Origin: Nectonema munidae
Lineage: Eukaryota; Nematomorpha; Nectonematoida; Nectonematidae
Direction of reading: 5' to 3'
Assembly: GCA_030549495.1 (NCBI GenBank)
Contig: JAUIRK010001057.1
Coordinates: 583,501 to 647,500, forward strand
Length of the DNA stretch: 64,000 nt
The notes beneath the pieces were generated by a model. That model saw only the letters and a list, made by a program, of their open reading frames with translations. It did not search any database and was not told the DNA's origin. The translations under genes and the position numbers were made by a program. Below, piece by piece: positions 1 through 13,100 of the stretch; positions within the stretch are counted from its first letter, which is position 1; each line of letters opens with the position of its first letter.

Positions 1-1085
1 AATTAGGATTATGAATTGGTCGAACCGAGGCTATCATCCAGCTATTATAAAGTTGATTTTATTCAACTTTTTGAATATATCTTTATTTAGCTCTAGCAAA
101 ACTTCATAAAACAATTTGTTTCTTATATCTTGAAAGCAAATCCATAAACGAGTATTTTAGATGATTTAATTTGTCACTTGATTTAGTTTTGTATTTTATA
201 GAGGTGAATCCATTCTTCGAAATTGTTGATGTATTTGGATATATTTAAAAATTTGAGGCATTCAAAGTAAATTCGTATAAAAGCTCATTGATGTATTTCG
301 ATATAGTTAAAAATTTGAGACATTCAAAGTAAAATTCATATGAAAGCTCGTACTTTCAATTATCCAGCTTCATTTTAAACTTTTTGATATAGTAGCCTTG
401 GGAAAAATTAAGACTTGCCTTCGCAAATAGACCTCAATTTTCAAAAGCCTTCTTAAATGTGTCGCGCTGATAAAAATTTAGTAGCAGAGAATTATAAAAA
501 GTAACTTTTAATTTAAGTCTTATCGCACGATCTTGCAACTCTAGTGCACTTTCCTTATATATTTCTTGATACCACACCAATTGTCTGTTTACACATTCTT
601 TTTATCAACCGGTTTGTAAACTATTCCTTTTCTTACATATCATTTATAATGTCGATATTTACACATCTACAAATGTTGTTTCAGTATCCACCTTCTTCAT
701 ACATCTTGCACTCGCTGTAGTTTCTTATTGTCCAGTTTTGTTTTAATCCATTAGTATCTAGCTTATTCTCTAGTCAGGAATCGGGGACCTATGGCACGCA
801 CGTTCCCAGACAAAAGATAAACCTAAAATTTGGTTATTTAGGTATATTTATAATGTGTGATATCTTTTGTGATCTATTTTAGAAATGTTTATTCTCAAAA
901 TTAAATTATGGCGAATTTGTTTTTGATCATAATTCGCGCAATTAAAGTACTTTATAGTATTTTCTTTATATCTAAAAACAAAAATGGCATTGGTGTTGAA
1001 AGCACTTAAATTAGTTAGGAGTGCCCCTTCCTGCTAATATTCTCCATGCACCCTGTTTTAAATGATCCTTCTCTTAATTTTATAG
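1..1085 (+). other. ARS2 upstream intron sequence
   Basis: No coding exon is recognised. Two near-identical AT-rich stretches (about 228-280 and 285-345, sharing GATGTATTT and AAAATTTGAG) form a short direct duplication. At 776-808 the sequence AGGAATCGGGGACCTATGGC resembles the terminal inverted repeat of hAT elements of the CAGGGGTCGGCAACCTATGG type, but I found no partner end. Confidence 0.4.
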
Positions 1086-1180
1086 AAACGCAGATTACTA
1101 CCCCGCGCTTCCTTCATCGAACAAATTCAATTTTCTTGAGAAATCTTCCTCCCAACGTTACCAAGCAAGAAGTGGAGTCG
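1086..1180 (+). CDS. SRRT (Ars2): ARS2 exon (first in window): start of RRM-like domain
   Basis: The exon encodes [20 protein letters not shown] and ends EVES, matching the first strand and helix of the ARS2 RRM-like fold. A pyrimidine-rich acceptor ends at 1085 and the donor GTAAGA starts at 1181, phase 0. The open frame continues upstream to a stop at 1016-1018, so a longer exon beginning near 1019 is possible; I prefer 1086 because its acceptor tract is much better. Confidence 0.8.
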
Positions 1181-4100
1181 GTAAGACACTTTCTTCTTTT
1201 CACTTCCCTGGCAAATGTGGAGTCAGTCTTTGCTTCTGGGAGTTCTTTTTTCCCTTTTTTCAAGATAAAAAGATTTTTATTCTTTTTGAATGCGCAGCCC
1301 GTATCCGATCTACATAAAAAATGAATGATATTTTTATGCGCATAAATTAATAATATTGATACTGAGTATTAATATCATTATAAATAATAATTGCTTCAAC
1401 CTTATGTCTAACTCTTTTTAAATAATCCTCACTACCAACAATCATCATAAGACTCAATCCAAAGTATAAATATATTATGCCCACAAATTCTAAGATAAAA
1501 CACTGACAGTTTTTAAATAATTTTTATTAAAATATTTATAACGTAATAATATACAGACGTGTACAAATCTTTTAGATGCTTGTTCACAGTATGAATTTGC
1601 TTCTTTGTTTTTTTCACGGTAGTTTACTTTTTCCACATTTTTTAACGTTGATTTCACAAAAGTTATGATTGTGAGCAAATCTAGTATCAAATCGATTGTA
1701 TAAAAAGTATTTTAATGAGGTATTAAATTAATCAAGTAAAGATTTTTAGGGTACTGCACAAATATGAAATTAAAGTATATCTCCCTTTTTTTACTTAATA
1801 TCTTAATCCCCGATAATATACTAGGTTTTTCATTTTTCAAAAAAAAATTCTATTGTATTTTCTACAAATATTTTCTTAATAAACTTCTTGGGACTTTCCT
1901 GATAAATATCTCTATATGAACACAAGTAACTGTTAAATTACCAACCGGTTCTTTAATAGTAAATATTTGCGGAAAGATAGAAGAAACGATTGAAAAATTC
2001 CATCCATGAATAAAGTTTCTGTGGCGGTGAGTTTTTTCAAACAATCGTTTGTTGCATATATCAGCACATGATTTTGACATCAATCTCATTTTTAGGATTT
2101 TATATTCAATTACAGTATAATTTTAAGGACTTTTAAGGGAAGATTTTTTAACATGTTCTTTTTACCAATGTTATTGTATCAACTTTGCAAATAGCCTTTC
2201 CTCTTTTTTTCCTCACACCTGCTAAAACACCAACAACCAAGCTACCTGTGCTTCTTGTTAAAGTATCACTTTTAAAAAATATAATGACAGTTTTTTATTT
2301 CAATCTAAAGCTCTTCTTTTGCTCCATCCTCATCGAATTGTTTCTGAAATTTTTTTCTCTATTATAAATTAGCTTAAGTTTCTAAAAATATCTTCTTTCC
2401 AAAAAGGTTGTCTACATATTTTTTTTATTTTTTTTCGGAGTGTGACACTTATCTTAATTTTTATGGCTATTTAAGTTGTCAGGGATTATGACTAAAACGG
2501 GTCTAAATTTTTTTATTTTGTCGGAATGGCTCTTTTAAAACACTGCTGCAATATTCACAGTTCAAATATTCATCGTGCATAATGTTTAGCGCTTTATTAG
2601 ACTCACGTTCCATCAAGAAAATAAAATTAATACTTAAGAAAATGGTTTATTGACACTAATATAGTTTTTTCTCAAAATTTGTCATATAACCTTAAAAAGC
2701 GTTTTTATATAAAACGGGTAGTGTTGTTTAGATCTTGTGTTTCACGCTCTCTTTTGGACAGGGTTGAAGTCAGGGGCGCACATCCTCAAAATTATTGGGG
2801 GGGGGGCGCAATTTTTTTGTTGCAATTTTCAAAATTAGTGGTCTGGAAATACCACGGGAGACCAAATATTCAAGCAATCCTTTAAAATAGAGTGTATTCA
2901 GCGCATACCTAAAGTCCTAAATTTATAAGACTACTTTATATTTTTTTTACAAAATTGGTGAATTTAAATACTAAAAATATTTTAATTAAATTTGCATATC
3001 GAATATGGTGCGCAGAAAAAATTCCCCCAATTTAAAAGTAGAAAAAACGCCCCTAGTAAAAATGCCCAAATTTAAAATTAGGAAAAAATGTCCCAACACA
3101 AAAAAAATTCAAAAAATTCATAATTAAAATTAAAAAAATTTTTTTTTTAAAAAGATATGTAAAATAAAGGTTTTTTGTATAAAAAAAAGTTAACTTTTCA
3201 TCTAAAACATTTAAAATTTAATTAAAGTAAACTAAAAAACTCAGCATAAGACAATTTTTTAATACAAAATTTTTTTTATAAAACAGCAAATATTTTTGGA
3301 CTTTGTGTATAACAGAACACTTTCTAAATATAATTTGTATTTTAACTGATTTTAAGAACACATTCCCACAAATCTGCACCTTTGCTATTGTTTTCAAGAA
3401 CTTTATAAAGAAAAAAACCCTATAGATTAAGAAATTTTAGAAATTTAGCCTTTCAAAACGGTACCAAATAAAAATATTTATATAATTAAAAAAATCCTGA
3501 AAATCAAAAATTAGGGGGCATTTTTTCCCACCTTTTAATTAGGGGTATTTTTTCTGTGGTCATTTTTACCTACAACCATCGAATATACACTAGTTTAAAA
3601 AAATCCAAAATTGTTAGGGGGTGGAATAGGCTTTTCATTTGAAAAATGAAGTAGTCTACCAGGCACATTACAGGAATTGATGAAAAGATATTTGATTCAT
3701 AGAGAAAACAAATAACTGAAGGTTGGATAGTTTTATATGAGTGAATGTAGTCTAAAGGCAAAGAGTCTACTAGACAGTAGACACCCTGCGATGTTTATAT
3801 GAAAAAATGTGATTGATTCAGGGGCACGGGTATAAAATGAAGTTATAATTGTGCAAACAAAAAATTTAAAGCGCATCAAATATAGTTTAAAAGCTAAATT
3901 GATACAATCTACAAAAAGTAAAATAACTTTTAACATTTTGCAATGATTTGCCTTTTATAATAACTTTTAAGGAAAAAAGTCTATCAGAAAAAGTTATAGA
4001 GCTTCAACAAAAACAAAAAATTTTAGAGCATAACTTGAGTTTTTTGAAAATTAATTTGACGTATCCCCGACAGCATACTCTATGGGTGGCATGGCAGGTT

Positions 4101-7100
4101 GGTTGAGATGATGGACTCAGCACGGAAGCCTCTGGATTCGATTTCTCATCGATACGAATTTGTTCATAGTTTGACATAAGCGGTACATCAGTGCCTTGTC
4201 AATGAAAATACATCTACGGTACCTTTACCTTGCCTTTTACTCAAAATTGAAAAATTGCTGCATACTTAACAGAGAGAAAGGAAACAAAATAAACTAATAA
4301 AGCAATTTTCACTATTTTAAAATGGAACCGTCTGTTCTCAGAATAATTTCAAAATAATAGGAGGGATAAAGAATTAGAGTTTATTTGATATTTTCAAGTT
4401 TTTATAAGCAGCAAAAGCCAAAAATTATTTAAATAATGGTCGACAGACATTTCGCCCACTGACAAATTGTCTCATAGGCTATTAGTTTCATCCATCTTTG
4501 CTTATTATATGTGTAAAATTATTAAAAAATTTTATATTGTTTATTTTAGCTCTATTAAATTATTTCAAATTATTCATTTTCTCTTAATTTTTTAGAATTG
4601 TCCATGAGACAAAATGTCTTATGAAAATAACGGGGCGAATTGTCCATGAAACAAAATGTCTTATGAAAATAATGGGGCGAATTGTCCATGAGACGAACTG
4701 TCTTATGAAATAAATGGGGTTAATTGTCCGTGGGACGAACTGTCTTATGAAAATAATGGGGTGAAATGTCCGAGGACCAAACTAACATAAATCAAAGTAT
4801 ACGAGAAAAGAAAATCATTGCGTTTTTTTGAATATTTAAGTTTTCAAATGTTACAAAATGTAGCAAACGTAGTGATAAAGATTGTGACTTTTGTTAAAAA
4901 AAAATTCTTAGCGCGAGTCTAACAATATTCATTGATATAAAATTGTAACGATTGAAAACTATTTTAATTTAACTCTAAATGCAAATTAGACAGAATCAGT
5001 GGTGTAGCCAAAAAAATAGTTGATAGAAGGGGCACAATTTAAAAACAAAAAACTTGCGCAACATTATTTATATTTTCTTGACCCTTTCATTGGAGAAATT
5101 TTCAAAAACTGATATTGCATAAGATGCATGGGGGCACCATGCGGTACATAGGAGTGTGGGCACGGCCCCTCATGGCCCAGCCTAGCTACGTCACTGGAGA
5201 GAAGAGAGCTGGATGAGATAGGAGAGCTTAACAAGAGAAGAGGGCTTGAATGAAAGAAGAGAGCTTGAGTGAATGATTGAGTTTTTGCAGAGAAAGCGGA
5301 AGAGAAAAACAGAGGAGACAGAAAGAGAAATAGAATCACTGTGACAGAAGATGAGAAAATCTAGTGTATCATCAACGTGTGTTTGCTCAAAAATACTATA
5401 AAGAGGAGACATTGTGATAAACATTGCTTACTTATTGTGTGCATATTGAAGCAATGCATTATTATTATATAGCTCACACGCATCGTCTGTAAAATATGTT
5501 CGATAGGAATTTCAGAGCAGCTTGGCATGATGTTTGATTGATTCGAAAGTCTGCATACATGTTTTATAAACAAGCAGCAACTCTTACTTATAGAAAATTA
5601 TTGGGGGGGGGGGGGGGGGGGGAAGGTCATTTTCGCCCCTGGTTGAAGTGAATCCGATATCTAAGTTTTTTACTAGCAAAGTGGTGTCTAAAAAGTAAGC
5701 TTTGTGGTTCTCATCGATAAATCAGTCCTTTCTTTAACGATATATTTATCTTGAGTTTTAGCCGAACAATTCAATAAACACCTATCTAATGTTAAAAAGG
5801 ACTGCGGCAAGGCGATCTAGCATGCCCCACTAAGTAAAGATAATCTGGCATTTTATTTAAGTTATGCAATAATGTTCCTGGCTACTTACGCGTGGCATTA
5901 GCTGAACCGTTGCCGGAAAGGAAGTTTTATCGTCGAGGCTGGATAACTTTCAGTCGAAATGTGGACATAAAGAATATTTGCTACAAGTTGTGTGGAGTTA
6001 AGGTATGCTTTCCATGCTTTCATTTAATCTTTCTCTCATCTTCATCCTTCACTGCATAGATTCGAGAATGTGAGATGGGCCCAATCATAAATCGGGACAT
6101 AATGCGAAGAACAAGATACATCAATCCTATGGCGGCACACAGGTCCGTCGTTAGAAGTGACATTCTCTTGAGCGCCAAAATAATAAAGCATCTGGATTCA
6201 AAGTGAGATTTTTCAGAATTGGGAAATTAATTATATCATACATTTCTTTTTTTACAGATACAATTTATGGATTAAAAATAAGAAATCTTCAAATCTCTCG
6301 GAATCATCTATCAATAACGTACATTTACCATATTATTATTATTATTATTATCTTTGCCATCTACGTTTTAATAGCTTTAGTGCGTAGTTTAGAATGTCCT
6401 TTATGCTTTTTTTTTTTAATTTTTTTTTTCAGGATTGACCATGGACAGGAAACGTGTAGTATATCATGATGTAATATTAAACGGTGTTAAAGTTATAAAA
6501 TTTCTATTTAAACTTTGTTTTGTGTGAATTCTTTTAGTAACTGATAAAACTACAAGAGAGGCCTGGTTTTTTTGTGTGTATAATGGAGGATGAGGGAGAA
6601 CAACCAATTTATTTTGACGTAAATGAGCTTTTTATTGTAATGATATGAATATTGAATATAACAGACAAGGACCCGAAAGAAATGTTATCTCGCCAAATTC
6701 TTATTCGCAAATTTTGCTAAGATTTTTCCATTTGATAAATCTCAAAATCAAGCGCATATTTTTTCATGTTTGGCAGGATAACGCGAGACAACTAAAAGAA
6801 TACACGATAAGATGTAGCATACACGCCCTCGTTTTACCGCCATCTCTGGGACCAACAAAAATTGGCGTTGTATCGAGGATGGCGGTTAATTGCGGGATTT
6901 AATTTTTTCAGTTTTAAAAAAGACTGTGCCTAAGTTTACTTCAAGTTATATTATCCATAGAAGTTAAAACTTGCAAACAACGACTATAAAATTGTTCCTT
7001 TAACCAAAATGTAAAACTAAACCACTCAAAAATTTATTTACTAAAAAGATCTAAATATTTTTTTCAAAAAATATCAAGTTTGAAGTAGCAATAATATTAA

Positions 7101-10100
7101 TTCTTTAATAATGATAAATATCCTTCATTCCTGTTTCCCTATCTTCTAAGAAAGTTCATACATTTAAAGCGGCTTTTAGTCATCATTATCTGAGTCGTTG
7201 AGTCAGGCCTTAAACATTCAATCAATTCTTTGCCAGTAAGTTCTCTAAAAGTTTCTTCTGTTTTGTCGCCTGTGATAAATTCTTCGGAAGATATTGTTTT
7301 TGAAGAATCAATGTTTAAAATAGGTATGTCTAGCAGTAGCTCAGTCAGAGATAAAACTACTTTTTCTTAGTCTTGTGAGACGGATTGCCTAATTTAGTAG
7401 TTAGTTCAGTTTGTTGCCATCAGTTTACAATCGTTGAAGGTTTTCGCAGAATCCAAAGATTTTTTAGTGTATCTAATAGCGTCATCTAATATGATGTAAT
7501 AAGTCGCGTTAGTTTCATGTGTTTCTATAATCTGGTTTAGTTGAAGTTAGCGAAAAAGAAATCTTTTTTTCAAAAAATTTTTAGTTTGTTTTTATAAACA
7601 CAAAAATCAAAGAGAATATAATTTCTTTTTAAAATTTTAACTATTTGCAACTTTTTTTAAACATTAAAAAAATTAAAAACAAAATATTTGAATGACAATG
7701 GCGAAAAATGTGGGAAGATCATGATAATAATTATATGTTTGTACTGAAGATTAAGTTCGCGGACGGCGGACAGCGAGGGGTGCAAAATCGCTGCAATTAG
7801 CAAGTAAGGAAATCGGATCTGAGTAAATTTGTGGCGATAAATCGGGGAGGCGTTATTACAGGGGAGGAACACTGTATAATCGAATGCAAAAATATTTAAA
7901 ATGGAAAGATCCACGTAATATTGCGAATTTTTCACTAAAATTTTGCTCACACATGAAGATGATGATTGCTATAAAATATGTATTGAATAATCAATATTAC
8001 TTTTATGGTAATGAGAAAGTTTAGTTATAGGGGCGCATTCAGAACCTTGGCGGATAAAACTTGTAAAAATATTTTATGGTGTATAAAGCTTTAATTCTCT
8101 TTTTATATGAATTTTATTTTGCATAATTATTGTGTATTAACCCTCGCACTACATACCCCGTGCATTTTCTCCGCGACACAGTTATTTTTGCATTTTATAG
8201 GAAACTTTCAATGAACGAAAACCATATGAAGTAAACGTAAATTTCCAAAAACAACCAGTGGATCGATTAAAGAAAAATTTTGGAAAAAATTATTATTACT
8301 ACTTAAAATTTTGATTACATTCACAAAATTAACACCAAAATTATAGATGGCGTTAATCTAATATTGTATACGGGCACTTTAAAATATAAACCTTTGAAAA
8401 AATTTTATATTAGAAACTAAGTAAAAAAATAGAATTAAATTTTATTTATTTTTTTATGAAAGAGTAATAAAAAAACTTTTCATATACAGCTTGAGCAGGC
8501 AGTTTTTGAATGGTTCTTGCAGATGAAACGAGAACACTTAGAACAAGTTCTTGTTGTTTTATTTCTTTTATTCAAACATATATAGCAAGCCCCTCTTTTT
8601 GAACTTGATTCTTCATTTGTATCATCTTTATATCCATAAAAAGATAATAAAAACTTAATTTGTATAGGAAGTTCAAGAATTGTTGCTCTCACTTTCATGC
8701 ATTCTTCAGCCAGACGAAAACAAAGATTTTTTATAAAAAATTTTCTACCACTTTGTTTAGAGTTAGGAAAATTTTCGGGTAAGTTGTATCGTGATACAAT
8801 CCATGTGTTAAGACAAGTAATGTCTAAATAATTACAGAATGCTGCTAAAGGCCATCTACCCCTGATTTAAATTTGTTGTAGTAAAGTAAACTTACAGGTT
8901 TAGAATGTTCTCCCATTGTTTCTATGTTTTTATGTTGGGACGATAAAACGTAAACTACTTTAAAGTTTTTTCTGGCATGTCTCCTAGGTATGTAAGCACT
9001 AAGAGAGGCATAGTCCGAATAAACTGTTTTACTTTCGCATTCAGCAAGTTTTAAGGTCTTGAGATAGTCAGCTTTCAATATTCTTGGGATGAATCTTTTG
9101 TTTCCGTTTACAGTACCACATAGAGTTATATCCTTTGTTTGACACCAAACTACTAAATCATGGCTGGTAAAAAATCTATCTGTGAAAATACCACATCCAA
9201 AAGGGACTTGCGTATCTTCAATAAGCCTTTTACAAATATTTATGGCTGAAAAATAAGTACGGTCCGACAGACCAGAAATATAAATTTCTGGCATCAAACA
9301 GTAATAATACTCAGCATCGTTTATATGATAATATTTCATGCCATAGTGACCCGGCTTTTTAGGGTCATATATTTTCAACGGACAACGTCCCCTAAAGCTG
9401 ACAAGTTGTTCATCTATAGTTAAGTGTGAGTGAGGTGTCCAGTAAAATGAAAAAACCTTACGAAAATGATCATGTATTTTTCTTATTGGACTTAACTTAT
9501 CATTTTTATCTTTCACTTTTATCATCAAATGTAATAAAAATATGTACAAGTGTAAACATATTTCTGCCTATGCACGCTCTTAAAAAGGGATTTCCATGAG
9601 AAGAAAAAAGATCTGATATTTTAACCTTCTGGTCACCGTTTTGCCCAGCATAGAGTAATGAAGAAAAATATGAAAGCAAATGAAAGATCTGAAAATTTTG
9701 ATAGTACGTCTTTAAATTCATGTGTTTAGGCTTAGGAGACCTAAAATATTTAGTCTTACTACATAAAATAATTAAAAAGAAAAAACTTACGAGTAGTTTT
9801 TCCCCATCTTGTTCAAAGTCATCTCATAAATATATGTGATCAAATTGACGTCAAAGAACAATTTAAATATTTCTAAAATGTCTTTCGTTCTTTTCATTGT
9901 TCCCTTAGGGCCAGGTGGATCTCTTATGGTGTTTCTTATATTTGTCCTAGGAGTTCTGCCAAAGATTGAAGAACTTGATTCCCATGAAAAAATAGTCTTG
10001 TCAGGCGCAATTAAACTAATGTCAATAACTTCTGTAGTCTCTGAACATGAGGATTCAGAACTTGAAAAAGAACTTACATCAGAGTCAGAGTCGGAGAAAC

Positions 10101-13100
10101 TCACATCAACAGATGAGGAGGAAGCAGAAGAACTCATACACAATTTTGAAAAGAGGAAAAACAATGAGGGAAAACGAAAGAAAGAAAAACAGGAGAAACC
10201 GCAATGGGAAAGCGAACGAGATCAAACGAGAAAAAAACAATAGGAGTGAAGAAAGCAGAATTGTATGGAATGAAACTATAAATTCAATGCAATAACGAAA
10301 GAATCAATAATTATGATTGAATATTGGCTTGGGTTGAAAACAATATAAGAAAGCAAACGCAGATAGAAATGAAAAATGTAAACTGAGATGGATTGTTTTG
10401 AAATATGGATAAACAACAACTGGTAGATAAATATTGAATTATATACATTCTAATCATATTATATACCATGCTTCAAGCATAAAATATAAAGAGAATCGTA
10501 TGATTGTTTATCATTTGTAAAGGGATGGTAAATATTCACATGAGAAACTCATGATTGAGTGTCGTTTAGAGATGGTGTCGTATTTTCATAGATAAATGAA
10601 CTATGAGCAGCTTGGCAGAGTAGATATAAAAAAAACTTTTCGTTGAGAGAGAGGAATACCTAATTTTCTCTCATTGTCGGACATGAAAATCATTTTTTCT
10701 CAAAATATGAAGAAAAAAAACTCAATTTTTATGATGATAAAAGGGCAAGATTTAGTTATCCAACGTACTTGATAAGCTTAGTCCTTATCCAGTTTCTTAG
10801 TTAACTTAAAAAAATAGGAAAGCTGAATTTGAATTAAGTTTTATAAAGGATTTTGAGTACCTTTTACTAAATACGTGCATTTCGATTTATGGAATCATTT
10901 AAAATATAGATGGCGTTAAATCAAAATTTTTAAAAGTAGAGAAAGTTTGTAAATATAAGTTTTCTAATGAATTTAGATTCTCTATATCACATAAAAATTA
11001 ATATTAAGTCAAGTTGAATTTTATTTATTAATAACAAAACAATCTAATTCATTGTTTACAATTTTTCGAATTCACTTTATTCAATTTTTATTTCCTAAGT
11101 ATATATTTAAAATTTGCGGATAAAATACATTGAGTACGTATTCGGAGTAAGTGCAGAAGGACATGTAGTGCGAGGGTTAAATATTTTTTATACTGGCAAT
11201 AATTTTTGATTAAAGCGATCATTGCCGACCATGTAAAGTTTTTTGAATGAAAAAATCAGTTTATCACAAAGAATTTAGATGTTATTGTTAAAAAGCTACC
11301 TAGTAATTGAAGATACTTTTATCCCGTGTTAATTTTTAAGGATAAAAACTTGACTTGCACTACTGATGGCGATGCTAAGAAGAATAACGAAGAACAAAAT
11401 AGTGATAACGCTAACGAAAAGGAATCCCTGGATGAAGATGAGGGCGAGGAAGAAAATTATATCAAAAAGTATTCTGAAAATCCTCTCTTGAAAAATATCA
11501 CTGACTACCTTGTTGATGAAGGTAACCTTTAGTCTTTCCCAATATCAAATCAGCTTAATAGCGTATATATAGCTCGGCGAAAGATTTTTAGACTCTATTT
11601 TTTCAAATTAAATAGTTTTACCGTTAACATTTGTGTAAAGAATTTCGTATTTTAAAATTAACTCAATCTACAAGTTTGTGTAACTTTTTTCGAACAGACT
11701 TATAAATTAAAAAAAAAGTTCCCCAATAGCATGCGCGAACACACTCAATGTTAGAGCCGGAGACATATTTTTTAATCCAAAAAATTGCACACCGAAACAA
11801 TTCATTTCAACCGAACTCTAGTCAAGTTTGTGGAGTCGGAAAATACTTTACGACTCCGACTCCACTTATTTATATTTTTCGATTCCGACTCCCCCTATTT
11901 GTAATTTTGCAACTGCAAATCCATTTGTGTATATTTTCTCTTTCAAATATTATAAATCTTTTCTCCCAAATTATGCAGAATTGCTTTAAAAACATCAATT
12001 ATAAATTACTGACCTACTAGTTAATTTTCAATCTATAACTAATACTGTGATGACACAGTATCTTACTGTGTCATCTTTAGGTCTTCTTACATTGTTTTCA
12101 ATAAGATTTGTAAATTATTGCCTATATCCCTTTAATCGAATTCAAAACAATAGCATTCAAAAACAAATTTCATCCAAAGTTATTATTTCAAAAGTATATG
12201 CTTTAAAATTTTATTCCAAAAACTTTCTCTTAAACTAAGCCTTGTTCCAACAAGCTATTTGTATAATAAAAAACCTTGTTCTTTATTATTGAGTTTTTTT
12301 AGCCTTTTTCTATGAGTTGCAAAACCACAGCTTTAGACTAAAATGATAAACATTTTTATGTGGCGTTTTTGCAACGTTTGGGCACTAAAGAAAATGTCTA
12401 TGAATTCATTTTTCAATCCTACAATTATGAATATAACTATTTTTAAATTGGAGTGGAAATAATTATTGCGCCTCAAGCGACTCTAACTCTACAACGCCGC
12501 CTTTAATAACAAGACATGTTTAATTTGACTGTACCTCTTCTCTTTAAGGTAATGCTGAAGAAGAAGAGTTGCTGATGTCAAATACGGAGTCTGTTCTTGA
12601 GCGAGACGATTCTTTATGCAAAGTATTTTTAATTTTTTTATGGATGTGACAGAATTTCCACGTTTCCCCATATTTCTTTTTGCTTCCACCTTAGGTTTTG
12701 GATCGCCATCTCTTATATCTTCGTATCGTGCATTCCTTGGACTACTACAATGCAAGTGAGTATCCCAATGAAGATGACATGCCAAACAAATGTGGAATAA
12801 TTCATTGCAGAGGAGCTAATCCACCTGAAAAAATTTCAATTAAAGAAGGTATAATTTTGAATGCTTTTTTTCCCAATTATAATTATTTAAAAGTTTATAA
12901 AAAATATTTACATGTTCAAGATTTTTAGAAATGCGTTTAAACATATACACTAGAGTAAAAGATTTATGAAGATTGGTTGACTTGTTTTGGCGACACTCTA
13001 TTTCGCTATTTTCCTTTCTTTTATATTTTTGATGATTGCATAATAAGCAATCCTCTTTATTTATCATGTGTTTCCCTAGGAAGATAGCGAATCCTACTCT

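Noticed and set aside
776-808. A complete hAT element at the ARS2 intron start
   Set aside because: Only one terminus-like motif is visible and no mate or transposase could be found within the window.
4595-4784. CRISPR-like array
   Set aside because: The 42-bp units are contiguous without unique spacers and the DNA is eukaryotic; it is a minisatellite within a MITE.
9836-10243. Plus-strand open frame of 135 codons opposite the PB1 transposase N-terminus
   Set aside because: It is the complement of the acidic Ser/Asp-rich transposase exon and has no independent support.
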